A stretch of 64,000 nt of DNA, taken from positions 1 through 64,000 of the forward strand of contig JAIXWL010000003.1 of assembly GCA_027491315.1 (NCBI GenBank), written 5' to 3'. Shown here piece by piece: positions 36,349-45,410 of the stretch. The translations under genes and the position numbers were made by a program. Source of the stretch: Cytophagaceae bacterium. Lineage in GTDB: Bacteria > Bacteroidota > Bacteroidia > Cytophagales > Spirosomataceae. Positions within the stretch are counted from its first letter, which is position 1, and every line of letters starts with the position of its first letter. The notes below the pieces were generated by a model. It saw nothing but the letters and a program-made list of their open reading frames with translations. It had not been told where the DNA came from and made no database searches.

Positions 36349-37125
36349 ATGTTTTTCATACTATCTAAAATATTAGACATCTTACTTTCTCCAACTGTTT
36401 GGATAATTACACCCCTAATTTTGGCATTAAGGTTAAAAAAAGTAAAACAGATTAAAATTGCCGCATTTACTTCTTTGATTTTACTTTATATTTTAACGAA
36501 TGGAGTCATTTGCAACTTTTTTCTACGTACTTGGGAAATCGACCCGCAAGATATCCCGGCTAACAAATCATATACTTGGGGAGTAGTTTTAACTGGAGGA
36601 ATGATTACTCATAGCGATGCTCATCCAGATCGAATATCAGCGGGAGATGTGTCTGATAGAATGATTCAAACTTTTCAATTATACCAACAAAAGGCCATTA
36701 AAAAAATACTTATTACCGGCGGAGAAACCACCATAAGTAATTTGATAGTTGATAAATCCAACGAATCTGTCAATGTCAAAAGATTACTAATTAAAATGGG
36801 AATTCCTTCACGCGATATTTTTATAGAAAACCAGGCCAAAAACACCTATCAAAATGCCTTATTTTCAGCTCAAAAACTGAGAAACTACATACAAAAAGAT
36901 TCGGTAGTTTTATTAACCTCAGCTTTACACCTTAGACGATCTATCCTTTGTTTCGAAAAACAAGGTTTTAAAGTAAGGCCCTATGCCGCTGATATACTAA
37001 AAAAGGATACTAGATTAAGTATCCTTCCTTACCTTAAGCCCAGTGAAAAAAGCTTACAAATCTATTTTCAATTAACCCGAGAAGTTGTAGGTATAATCAT
37101 GTACAAACTTCAAGGCTATATCTAG
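36349..37125 (+). CDS. YdcF/SanA/ElyC family protein (DUF218)
   Basis: 258-residue protein with two N-terminal membrane helices and a DUF218 domain: GVVLTGGMITHSDA, KILITGGETTISN, FIENQAKNTYQNA and LLTSALHLRRSILCF. ElyC in E. coli affects peptidoglycan and undecaprenyl-phosphate metabolism; the catalytic role is unknown. Divergent from the thioredoxin-fold gene, and convergent with pfkA by a four-base overlap. A second, soluble member of the same domain family occurs at 41642. Confidence 0.88.
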   Translation: MFFILSKILDILLSPTVWIITPLILALRLKKVKQIKIAAFTSLILLYILTNGVICNFFLRTWEIDPQDIPANKSYTWGVVLTGGMITHSDAHPDRISAGDVSDRMIQTFQLYQQKAIKKILITGGETTISNLIVDKSNESVNVKRLLIKMGIPSRDIFIENQAKNTYQNALFSAQKLRNYIQKDSVVLLTSALHLRRSILCFEKQGFKVRPYAADILKKDTRLSILPYLKPSEKSLQIYFQLTREVVGIIMYKLQGYI

Positions 37126-38096
37126 GTAGATAAAATTTCTACCATACGAATCAAATCTTCTGAAACTGGTTTCTTCTTAGTGATCGTATCATGAAATGGC
37201 GTATATACCAATTGGTTATTTACAACACCAGCCATCACGTTCTTTTCTCCTCGCAACAAACCTTCTAGGGCTCCCAATCCTAATCGACTAGCCAAAATAC
37301 GATCAGCAGCAGTAGGAACACCACCACGTTGAATATGACCTAACGTGGTCACACGAATATCCAATTCGATTTTCATTTGATCCTTAATCTTTTGGGCCAC
37401 TTTTTGAGCATTTCCTTCCTCATCACCCTCAGCAACGATAACGATAGAAGAAGATTTAGCTTTAGAGAATCCTTTTTGCAAGGTTTCCATGACCTCACTC
37501 ACAGGAGTAAGATTTTCTGGAATCATTACTGCTTCCGCACCACCAGCAATGGCACATTGAATAGCTATATATCCTGAATCCCGGCCCATTACTTCAATAA
37601 AAAATACACGATCATGGGAATCTGCTGTATCACGAATTTTGTCAATGGCATCCAAGGCTGTATTAACAGCGGTATCATAGCCAATGGTGTAATCTGTACC
37701 GTACAAATCGTTATCTATAGTTCCTGGTGCGCCTACACAAGGAATTTTAAATTCATTATAAAAAATTTCAGCACCTGTAAATGTTCCATTTCCACCAATG
37801 GCCACTAAACCTTCAATTCCTTTAGCCTGTAACTGATCATAGGCTTTTTTACGGCCTTCCGTGGTTAAAAATTCTTTAGAACGTGCTGATTTTAAGATGG
37901 TTCCACCCCTTTGAATGATATTACTAACCGATTGAGAATTTAAAGGAATAATATCCCCATTAATCATCCCATTATAACCTCTTACAATTCCATAAACCTC
38001 TACTCCATGATAAGCGGCACCTCGTACGATGGCACGAATACAAGAATTCATTCCTGGGGCGTCTCCTCCTGATGTATAAACTGCTATTTTCTTCAT
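37122..38096 (-). CDS. pfkA: 6-phosphofructokinase, group A, with GGNG in place of GGDG
   Basis: ATP-dependent phosphorylation of fructose 6-phosphate in glycolysis, cytosolic. 324 residues from ATG at 38096 (a preceding TTG is ignored). Motifs: SGGDAPGMN (9-17), RGGT, GGNGTFTGA (101-109), PGTIDNDLYGTDYTIGYDTA with catalytic Asp128, and MGRDSGYIA; GHIQRGG for substrate. Gly104 and Gly125 mark the ATP-using rather than pyrophosphate-using type. The oddity is Asn103 where E. coli PfkA has Asp103, a Mg-ATP neighbour. A strong promoter sits upstream and it converges on the YdcF gene. Confidence 0.93.
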   Translation of the reverse strand: MKKIAVYTSGGDAPGMNSCIRAIVRGAAYHGVEVYGIVRGYNGMINGDIIPLNSQSVSNIIQRGGTILKSARSKEFLTTEGRKKAYDQLQAKGIEGLVAIGGNGTFTGAEIFYNEFKIPCVGAPGTIDNDLYGTDYTIGYDTAVNTALDAIDKIRDTADSHDRVFFIEVMGRDSGYIAIQCAIAGGAEAVMIPENLTPVSEVMETLQKGFSKAKSSSIVIVAEGDEEGNAQKVAQKIKDQMKIELDIRVTTLGHIQRGGVPTAADRILASRLGLGALEGLLRGEKNVMAGVVNNQLVYTPFHDTITKKKPVSEDLIRMVEILST

Positions 38097-38163
38097 CAAA
38101 TGTTGTTTTACTAATAAAATGATAAAAACAATCCTTAGCCGGACAAATTTTCACTATTAGCTA

Positions 38164-38193
38164 CAAATTTAAGCTTTAAAATGGCTCTCCAAA
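38164..38193 (-). promoter_or_regulatory. Promoter of pfkA
   Basis: Minus strand TTTG (38190-38193), 18 bases, TAAATTTG (38164-38171), exact match to the -7 consensus. It predicts a 5' leader of about 60 bases. Confidence 0.6.
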
Positions 38194-38264
38194 ACTCTTA
38201 AATTTATTTTTTCGATAAAATTCAAATATAAATTAGCCTTAGTAAATTGCAGACTCAAAAAAAA

Positions 38265-39344
38265 ATGTCCATTATGTCTCAAAAATCAAACGACTTTCTT
38301 TACGAATATTTAAATAATGCTTCCCCAACTGGTTTCGAAATGTCTGGGCAGAAAATTTGGTTAGATTATTTAAAACCTTATTTGGATGAAAAAATTATTG
38401 ACATTTACGGAACGGCCGTAGCTGTAATTAATCCGGGAAAGCCATATTCAGTTGTGATTGAAGCCCATGCAGATGAAATATCATGGTTTGTCAATTACAT
38501 AGATGACAATGGTTATTTGTTTTTACGAAGAAATGGTGGTTCTGATGCATTAATTGCTCCCTCCATGAGAGCCAATATTCATACCAAAGAAAAGGTCATT
38601 AAAGGGATCTTCGGTTGGCCAGCCATTCACGTTCGCGACACCACAAAAGATAAAGCGCCAACAGTCAGTGATATTTTCATTGATTGCGGGGCTTCCAATA
38701 AAAAGGAAGTAGAAGAAATGGGCATTCACGTGGGTACCGTGGTCACTTTTGAAGATGGTCTCATGGAATTAAATGAAAAATACTTGGTTGGTCGTGCCTT
38801 AGATAATCGTATTGGAGGGTACATGATTGCCCAGGTAGCAAGACGTCTAAAAGAAAACAAGGTAGAATTACCTTATACTTTATACATCGTTAATGCGGTC
38901 CAAGAAGAAATTGGATTACGTGGAGCTGAAATGATTGTTAAGAGGTTAAAACCTGATTTAGCCATCATTACAGATGTGACACATGATACGCAATCTCCTA
39001 TGTACAACAAAAAGACTCAAGGAGATATGGCCTGCGGCAAAGGACCAGTCATTTGTTACGGACCAGCCGTTCAGAATAATGTAAGAGATTTCATTATCGA
39101 TATTGCTCAAGAAAACAAAATCGAATTCCAAAGACAAGCCGTTTCTAGGTCAACTGGAACTGATACCGATTCATTTGCCTATGCAACGGAGGGAGTTGCG
39201 TCAGCCTTGATTTCATTACCATTAAAGTATATGCATACCACCGTAGAAATGATTGCTAAATCCGACATGGAAGCCGTTATTGACCTAATTTATGCTTGTT
39301 TGTTGAAGGTAAAAGGAAATGAGGATTTCCGGTATTTTTCTTAA
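38265..39344 (+). CDS. M42 family metallopeptidase
   Basis: Two-zinc aminopeptidase of the M42 (glutamyl/TET-like) family, cytosolic, 359 residues from ATG at 38265; a second ATG three codons later is also possible. Motifs: NNASPTGFEM, HADEISWFVNYIDDNGYL (His-Asp metal residues), GRALDNRIGGYM, VQEEIGLRGAEM (catalytic Glu-Glu), TDVTHDTQ, and SRSTGTDTDSFAYATEGV with LISLPLKYMHT at the C-terminus. It likely trims peptides and is followed by the heptanucleotide repeat island. Confidence 0.93.
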   Translation: MSIMSQKSNDFLYEYLNNASPTGFEMSGQKIWLDYLKPYLDEKIIDIYGTAVAVINPGKPYSVVIEAHADEISWFVNYIDDNGYLFLRRNGGSDALIAPSMRANIHTKEKVIKGIFGWPAIHVRDTTKDKAPTVSDIFIDCGASNKKEVEEMGIHVGTVVTFEDGLMELNEKYLVGRALDNRIGGYMIAQVARRLKENKVELPYTLYIVNAVQEEIGLRGAEMIVKRLKPDLAIITDVTHDTQSPMYNKKTQGDMACGKGPVICYGPAVQNNVRDFIIDIAQENKIEFQRQAVSRSTGTDTDSFAYATEGVASALISLPLKYMHTTVEMIAKSDMEAVIDLIYACLLKVKGNEDFRYFS

Positions 39345-39351
39345 TAAGGAG

Positions 39352-39478
39352 GAATGAAGAATGAAGAATGAAGAATGAAGAATGAAGAATGAAGAATGAA
39401 GAATGAAGAATGAAAAATTAATTACATATTTTATATAATGCCAAATTTTACATTCTACATTCTACATTCTTCATTCTT
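39352..39478. repeat. Heptanucleotide repeat island with inverted arms
   Basis: Nine perfect copies of GAATGAA (39352-39414, 63 bp), a 36-base AT-rich spacer, then four heptads of the opposite orientation, CATTCTA x2 and CATTCTT x2 (39451-39478). It fills the gap between two convergent genes and can fold into a long hairpin in either transcript, so it probably acts as a two-way terminator. Copy number is likely to vary by slippage. Confidence 0.85.
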
Positions 39479-39481
39479 AAC

Positions 39482-41629
39482 TTATCTCATATATCGCTCA
39501 AAAAACTCATAGGTTCTCAGCATTTGATCTAATCGTTGGCGGTTATTACCCGTACGAGTAATTTCATGTGTCGCACCAGGATGACGTACATATTCCACCT
39601 CTCTACCCATTACTTTTAGACTTTTATACAGCATCTCAGATTGAATTACCCCAGTTCTTAAATCATTTTCCCCATGAAAAATAATGAGCGGCGTTTTGAT
39701 ATTCTGAACATAGGTCAATGGTGATTCTCTATCCAAAATAGCTCTTGTTTGTTTTTCCCATGGATACCCACCAAAATAGTTAGGTACTAACCTCCATGCG
39801 TTTCCTTCTCCAAAAAAAGTAGACAATTCATAAACTCCCCTTTGAGAACAAGCTACTTTGAAACGATTGGTATGTCCCAACATATAAGAAATTAAATACC
39901 CTGCATAGGAACCACCTGTAACAGCTAATTTAGTCGTATCGGCCCAACCTTCAGAAATACCTAAATCCAATGCTTGCATCACATCCGACATGGGGCCTTG
40001 CCCCCAATCTTTTACATTCGCGGCCATAAATTCGGTGCCATAACCACCACTTCCTCTTGGATTGGAATATACTACCCCATAACCCTTGGCTGCAAAATAT
40101 TGAAACTCATGCCACATACTTGCTTCTCCAGTTCCCCACATGGCAGTTGGACCTCCGTGTATTTCCAATAACAAGGGATATTTTTTTCCTATTTGAAAAT
40201 TAATTGGTTTCATGACCCAATAATCCAAAACTAAGCCATTTTTATTTTTAAATGTTTTCTTCGTTGGGAAGCTAAGTATTTTGTCTTTTAACCAAACCGA
40301 ATTCAATTGGGTTAAAGCAAGCTCATTCGAAGTGTTGCTGGAGAAAAAATACAATTCTGAAGGATTTGAAATCTTAGTTTTGGCATAAATAAATTGTCCA
40401 TCTTGCTGATCAAAACCCAATACACCTTCATCAGTACTACTTAAGGTCTTTAATTTATTACTAGCAATATCGTATTCAAACAAAGGCACAGCACCATGAT
40501 CTTGGGCACTGATATATAATTTACTTTCATTTTTGGACCAAGTCCATTGGGTAATAATTCGATCTAAAGGAATAACTTTTTGATAATATGCACCTGGGCT
40601 TAAGCCTATGATTTTAGCTACTGGACTAGGAATTCCCCCTACTTTAAGCTCAAAGAAAGCAAGGTATTTCCCATTAGGTGAAACAGAAATATTAGAATAG
40701 CGATATCCCGGTTTTTCAACTATTGTTTGGAAGCTATGCGATTCCAAATCATAAATAGCTAACATATTATCTAATACCTTATCAGGATGCTTTAGTGTAT
40801 CTGAAGGAATGGTAACTATAAACGATTTCCCAGCATTTAACTCTTTCATTTCCTCTATTCTACGAAAAGGATTAACCAATAAAATGGGTTTTGCGTTTCC
40901 AGTAATGGCTACTTGAAAGAAAGCTGGAACATCTAACTCACTGCTTGTGGTGCTTTCCTCTTGAAAATCCAATTGATTTATAACCTTGGCCTTTTTATCC
41001 TTTTCGTTCTGTATTAAATAAGCCCGAATTTCATCAATATTTCCATCTGGATTCGCTTTAATGGCTTTCTTTTGAAAATTAGTCCAATCATAACCTGGTT
41101 TTTCATGAGTCCAGGAAGGAGTCCATTTTGATTTATTATATAGCGTATCAGATAAAAATTCTTTGACTGATAACGATGTATTAAAAAACACACTAGAACC
41201 ATCTTTAGACCATTCTGGTGCCGTTGCGCCATAAGGAATAGAGGTGATAGGATATGCTTCACCACCTTTAAGAGGCAGTAAAAACACCTGAGGTTTATCA
41301 CCAAATGTTCTGACAAAACTTATAAATTGACCATCAGGGCTCCATGAGGCAGATGAAACGGATAATTTTCCAGATGTTAAGGCCCTTGATTCTTTAGTAG
41401 CCAAATCACCTAGGTATAAATGCGTTTGATATACAAATTCTCCTTTTTTATCAGGATCATCCAAAATGGATTTAACTAAGTAAATGTATTTCTTCCCATC
41501 AGGAGAAAACTGTGGTTGTAAAACAGTTTTGATTTTTAGTAAATCGGTTAATTCAATTTTCTGCATGCTTTGCGCCGAGGCGTTAAAACATACCCAAATA
41601 ATCATTAATAGTGTAATGAGTTTTTTCAT
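39482..41629 (-). CDS. S9 family (prolyl oligopeptidase-like) secreted peptidase
   Basis: Exported serine peptidase of 715 residues, signal peptide to about residue 20 (FNASAQ). N-terminal beta-propeller with WD40-like/TolB repeats (DGKKYIYLVKS, SWSPDGQFISFV, VSPNGKYLAFF), then a C-terminal alpha/beta hydrolase domain with nucleophile GGSYAGYL, acid in HGENDLRTGV and His in GATHEITR. Similar proteins cleave dipeptides or acylpeptides in the periplasm. It converges with the M42 gene across the repeat island. Confidence 0.92.
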   Translation of the reverse strand: MKKLITLLMIIWVCFNASAQSMQKIELTDLLKIKTVLQPQFSPDGKKYIYLVKSILDDPDKKGEFVYQTHLYLGDLATKESRALTSGKLSVSSASWSPDGQFISFVRTFGDKPQVFLLPLKGGEAYPITSIPYGATAPEWSKDGSSVFFNTSLSVKEFLSDTLYNKSKWTPSWTHEKPGYDWTNFQKKAIKANPDGNIDEIRAYLIQNEKDKKAKVINQLDFQEESTTSSELDVPAFFQVAITGNAKPILLVNPFRRIEEMKELNAGKSFIVTIPSDTLKHPDKVLDNMLAIYDLESHSFQTIVEKPGYRYSNISVSPNGKYLAFFELKVGGIPSPVAKIIGLSPGAYYQKVIPLDRIITQWTWSKNESKLYISAQDHGAVPLFEYDIASNKLKTLSSTDEGVLGFDQQDGQFIYAKTKISNPSELYFFSSNTSNELALTQLNSVWLKDKILSFPTKKTFKNKNGLVLDYWVMKPINFQIGKKYPLLLEIHGGPTAMWGTGEASMWHEFQYFAAKGYGVVYSNPRGSGGYGTEFMAANVKDWGQGPMSDVMQALDLGISEGWADTTKLAVTGGSYAGYLISYMLGHTNRFKVACSQRGVYELSTFFGEGNAWRLVPNYFGGYPWEKQTRAILDRESPLTYVQNIKTPLIIFHGENDLRTGVIQSEMLYKSLKVMGREVEYVRHPGATHEITRTGNNRQRLDQMLRTYEFFERYMR

Positions 41630-41641
41630 TGTTTGTTGATA

Positions 41642-42139
41642 TTAATAATATAAGCCATTCTTTTTAATTTCATGAATGGCACGAACCTCATGAGCTTTTA
41701 ATTGTTCTAATTCAGCAATAAATGATAAATGCTCTACCCCATCAAATTGTTTTGAATAGCTACTTAAAATTTCATCAAAAATTAACCGAACCCTTTCTAC
41801 ATGGTACTGAGAGGTAATAATCCGTAGTGAATGGATAGAAAATTCTTCCAATACTTTTTTGGATTGCACGGCATCATCCACTGTATTGGATGATAAAGCA
41901 AGAGGCAAAAAAGAATCTTCGGGTACTCCTAACTTCATTAATTCCTGCTGTAATAAAAAAGCATGGGGCCAAGGACTTGTATTAAAATGCGACCCAAATC
42001 CGCCTGTGCAAAGAATAGGACGCTTCTCTTGCTGAAATAATTCATTGACATACTTAACACGATCCAAAGCAATGGGTCCTAGTTTCCCATCAGGTGAATT
42101 AGGTGATCCCAACAAAATAAGTACTTCCTGCAAGTTCAT
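41642..42139 (-). CDS. YdcF-like DUF218 protein, short soluble form
   Basis: 165-residue protein with only the DUF218 domain: VLILLGSPNSPDGKLGPIALDRV, ILCTGGFGSHFN, LALSSNTVDDA and IITSQYHVERVRLIF. No membrane helix. ATG at 42139 lies directly at the U-tract of the leu-operon terminator hairpin, without room for a ribosome-binding site; a later start is not obvious. Probably reached only by terminator read-through or by a leaderless start. Function unknown. Confidence 0.8.
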   Translation of the reverse strand: MNLQEVLILLGSPNSPDGKLGPIALDRVKYVNELFQQEKRPILCTGGFGSHFNTSPWPHAFLLQQELMKLGVPEDSFLPLALSSNTVDDAVQSKKVLEEFSIHSLRIITSQYHVERVRLIFDEILSSYSKQFDGVEHLSFIAELEQLKAHEVRAIHEIKKNGLYY

Positions 42140-42166
42140 AAAAAAAGGCCTCCAAAATGGAGGCCT
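42140..42166 (-). terminator. leu operon terminator abutting the next start codon
   Basis: Perfect 8-bp stem AGGCCTCC / GGAGGCCT (42146-42153, 42159-42166), loop of five, then seven U on the minus strand that run straight into the ATG at 42139. Confidence 0.8.
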
Positions 42167-42189
42167 AAATTTATTAAATATTGAGACAA

Positions 42190-43263
42190 TTAAAGCAATT
42201 TCAATATTTCTTCACCAATTGCATCAGTGCCTAAAATCATGGATGGATCAGTTGTTTTATCCGCAATATCCCTAGTTCGGAAACCTTTCTTTAATACTTG
42301 ATCAATGGCCGAAATAATAGCTTCTGACTCTTCTTTCAAACCAAAAGAAATATCCAATAATAAAGCAGCAGATAAAACAGAAGCCATGGGATTAGCTAAG
42401 CCTTTTCCAGTAATATCATGGGCAGAACCGTGGATTGGCTCATATACCCCTGTACCGTCTCCAATGGACGCAGAAGCCAACATACCCATAGAACCGGCAA
42501 TCTGCGAAGCTTCATCAGTTAAAATATCACCAAATAAATTCGCCGTAACCACTACGTCAAATCGAGTAGGTTCCTTAATTAAAATCATAGCCGTTGCATC
42601 CACAAATTGATATTCCACTTCGATATCAGGATATTCTAAGGCAAGTTTTTGAATTTCTTCTCTCCAAAGACGAGATGACTCCAATACATTGGCCTTGTCA
42701 ACTGAAACTAATTTTTTACGTCGAGTTTTTGCTGCTTCAAAAGCTTTACGACCAATTCTTTGTACCTCATAACGGCTATACTCTGCCACGTCATAAGCCG
42801 TATCTCCGTTGTTTTTACGTCCTTTTTCACCGAAATAAATATCTCCAGTTAATTCACGGAAAAATAAAATATCAGCCCCTTTTAATATTTCAGGTTTAAT
42901 GCTTGAAGCACCCAAAAGCTCATCAAACAATTTAATCGGACGTAAGTTGGCATATAAGCCTAATTCCTTACGCATTTTTAATAAACCTTGTTCCGGACGA
43001 ACCTTAGCCGAAGGATCATTATCGTATTTAGGATGTCCAACAGCACCAAATAATACAGCATCTGAGTTTTTCATTTTTTCCAATGATTCAGCTGGAAGTG
43101 GATCTCCAGTAGCTTCAATAGCTACGTGACCAATTAAAGCTTCATCATAAGTAAACTCATGATTAAAACGGGCTGCGATTTTGTCTAAAACCTTTTTACC
43201 TACTGCGGTTACTTCTTGTCCAATTCCATCACCTGGAACAATTAAAATATGCTTCTTAGCCAT
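42190..43263 (-). CDS. leuB: 3-isopropylmalate dehydrogenase
   Basis: Oxidative decarboxylation of 3-isopropylmalate with NAD+, third step specific to leucine. 357 residues with the isocitrate/isopropylmalate dehydrogenase motifs: VPGDGIGQEV near the start, RPEQGLLKMRKELGLYANLRPIK, FRELTGDIYFGEKGR, DKANVLESSRLWREE, and EPIHGSAHDITGKGLANP. Last gene of the leuCDAB run, 18 bases after leuA; followed by the terminator at 42140. Confidence 0.97.
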   Translation of the reverse strand: MAKKHILIVPGDGIGQEVTAVGKKVLDKIAARFNHEFTYDEALIGHVAIEATGDPLPAESLEKMKNSDAVLFGAVGHPKYDNDPSAKVRPEQGLLKMRKELGLYANLRPIKLFDELLGASSIKPEILKGADILFFRELTGDIYFGEKGRKNNGDTAYDVAEYSRYEVQRIGRKAFEAAKTRRKKLVSVDKANVLESSRLWREEIQKLALEYPDIEVEYQFVDATAMILIKEPTRFDVVVTANLFGDILTDEASQIAGSMGMLASASIGDGTGVYEPIHGSAHDITGKGLANPMASVLSAALLLDISFGLKEESEAIISAIDQVLKKGFRTRDIADKTTDPSMILGTDAIGEEILKLL

Positions 43264-43281
43264 TTGTCTTATTGTATATTA

Positions 43282-44817
43282 CTAAATCAAATTCAACATT
43301 TTTTGAGTTGCCTTAATGGCTGAAACCGTCTGATCACAATCCAATCCTCGGGTTATTAATTCTTTTCCTTGATGAGACCAGGTAATAATGGTTTCACAAA
43401 GCGCATCAGAATCCCCTCCAGGAGGAATTCTTACTGCATAATCCTTCAATTGGGCTAGTTTTTTCCCATTCTTTTGGAATATAATTTCTAATGCATTAAC
43501 AAACGCATCGTATTGACCATCTCCTTGTGCATGCTCCTCGTATATTTTACCATCGATGGAAATTTTTAAGGTAACAGATGGACGCAATTCTTTACTATGT
43601 GTCAATACATAATTTAATACCTGCACTCGCTCTTCTATCGTTGAGCTATCCAATACATCAGAAATGATATACGGTAAATCATTGGGGGTAACTACTTCCT
43701 TTCGATCACCTAATTCAATAATACGCTGGGTTACTTTCTTCAAATCTTCATCTGAAAGTTGAATCCCCATTTGTAATAAATTATTTTCAATATTCGCCTT
43801 GCCACTCGTTTTACCTAAGGCATATTTACGTTCGCGACCAAAACGCTCAGGCATTAAATCATTGTGGTATAAGTTGTTTTTTTTGTCTCCATCGGCATGT
43901 ATACCTGCTGTCTGAGTAAACACATTTTCCCCGACTACCGGCTTATTGGCTGGAATTCTAAATCCTGAGAATGTTTCTACTAATTTACTGACAGAGTATA
44001 AAGACTTTTCTTCAACCGAAACCTCCACATCTTTTTGATAATCATTGATTACCGCAATTACACTAGCTAAAGGAGCATTTCCTGCCCTTTCGCCCATACC
44101 ATTTACAGTTAAATGTAAACCATGCACCCCATTACGTACTGCCTCCAATGCATTAGCAGTACCTAAATCGTAATCATTGTGTGCATGAAAATCAAAATGG
44201 GTATTCGGATAGCGATTGACTAATTCCGAAATATAAGTGGCTACCTCCGAAGGTATTAAAATACCCAAAGTGTCAGGCAACAAAATTCTGTCAACCGGCA
44301 ATTGACTTAAAAAATCCAAATAAGACAACACATATTCTTTCGAATTACGCATGCCATTACTCCAATCTTCTAGGTAAACATTCACCTTCAACCCTTTGGA
44401 AATAGCTAAGCGAATAGTTGCCTCAACTTCACTAAAATGCTGTTCTGGCGTCTTTTTTAATTGAAAGGTCAAATGATTCAAAGAGCCTTTGGTCAATAAA
44501 TTCATCACCTTCGCACCTGCATCCAGCATCCAATTCACGGAAGTTCCACCGTCAACAAAAGTCAAAACCTCTACCTGATCTAAATAACCATTTTTATCTG
44601 CCCATTCTGTAATTTTTTTCACAGCTTGAAACTCACCTTCAGACACACGTGCAGAGGCAATCTCAATGCGATCAACTTTCAATTCAGTTAACAGCAATTG
44701 AGCTATGGTCAATTTTTCACTCGCAGAAAAGGATACCCCGCTGGTTTGTTCACCATCGCGCAGGGTGGTATCCATGATTTCAATATGGCGTTTCAAGGAA
44801 TTATCGATTGGAAGCAA
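43282..44817 (-). CDS. leuA: 2-isopropylmalate synthase (alpha-IPMS family)
   Basis: Condenses acetyl-CoA with 2-oxoisovalerate at the start of leucine synthesis. 511 residues: TIM-barrel HMGL-like domain with [29 protein letters not shown] and [16 protein letters not shown], then the LeuA dimer/regulatory domain (about residues 365-510). The best start is TTG at 44817, because ATG at the Met of [10 protein letters not shown] would delete the first barrel strand; this overlaps leuD by 17 bases. The citramalate synthase relative is an alternative, but location in leuCDAB favours IPMS. Confidence 0.9.
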   Translation of the reverse strand: MLPIDNSLKRHIEIMDTTLRDGEQTSGVSFSASEKLTIAQLLLTELKVDRIEIASARVSEGEFQAVKKITEWADKNGYLDQVEVLTFVDGGTSVNWMLDAGAKVMNLLTKGSLNHLTFQLKKTPEQHFSEVEATIRLAISKGLKVNVYLEDWSNGMRNSKEYVLSYLDFLSQLPVDRILLPDTLGILIPSEVATYISELVNRYPNTHFDFHAHNDYDLGTANALEAVRNGVHGLHLTVNGMGERAGNAPLASVIAVINDYQKDVEVSVEEKSLYSVSKLVETFSGFRIPANKPVVGENVFTQTAGIHADGDKKNNLYHNDLMPERFGRERKYALGKTSGKANIENNLLQMGIQLSDEDLKKVTQRIIELGDRKEVVTPNDLPYIISDVLDSSTIEERVQVLNYVLTHSKELRPSVTLKISIDGKIYEEHAQGDGQYDAFVNALEIIFQKNGKKLAQLKDYAVRIPPGGDSDALCETIITWSHQGKELITRGLDCDQTVSAIKATQKMLNLI

Positions 44818-45391
44818 AAGATACGATTTCGTCTTTCATAGCTTGTAAATAGTCTATGTCGTCGAAACCATTCAATAAATTATGTTTTTTGTACCCGTTA
44901 ATATCAAAACTTTCATAAGCCCCTGTTGCTACAATGCTTATACGCTGCTCAGGTAAATTAACCTCTAATTCAGTCTTAGGATCCTTTTCAATGGCTTCAA
45001 AAATTTGATGCAAAAATTCTGGACTAACCTGTACGGGTAAAATACCTACGTTGATGGCATTTCCACGGAAAATATCAGCAAAGAAGGAAGATACAACACA
45101 TCTAAAGCCATAATCATAAATAGCCCATGCAGCATGCTCGCGGCTACTACCTGAACCGAAATTTTTCCCTCCTACCAAAATCTTTCCTTGGTATGTAGGA
45201 TTATTCAATACGAAATCAGCCTTGGGTTGATCATTTTTATCGTATCTCCAATCTCTGAATAAATTATCACCAAAACCTTTACGCTCTGTTGCTTTTAAGA
45301 ATCGAGCTGGGATGATTTGATCTGTGTCTACGTTCTCAATGGGTAAAGGAACAGCAGAACTTTTAAGTATACTAAAACTATCGTAAGCCAT
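44801..45391 (-). CDS. leuD: 3-isopropylmalate dehydratase small subunit
   Basis: Small subunit of isopropylmalate isomerase, working with LeuC. 196 residues with the aconitase C-terminal swivel domain: [36 protein letters not shown] and [23 protein letters not shown]. Located 19 bases after leuC and overlapping leuA. Confidence 0.97.
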   Translation of the reverse strand: MAYDSFSILKSSAVPLPIENVDTDQIIPARFLKATERKGFGDNLFRDWRYDKNDQPKADFVLNNPTYQGKILVGGKNFGSGSSREHAAWAIYDYGFRCVVSSFFADIFRGNAINVGILPVQVSPEFLHQIFEAIEKDPKTELEVNLPEQRISIVATGAYESFDINGYKKHNLLNGFDDIDYLQAMKDEIVSFASNR

Positions 45392-45410
45392 AATGGTCTA
45401 ATTTAACAAC

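Noticed and set aside
39352-39478. Repeat island considered as a CRISPR array
   Set aside because: The unit is 7 bases with no unique spacers, and no cas genes are nearby.
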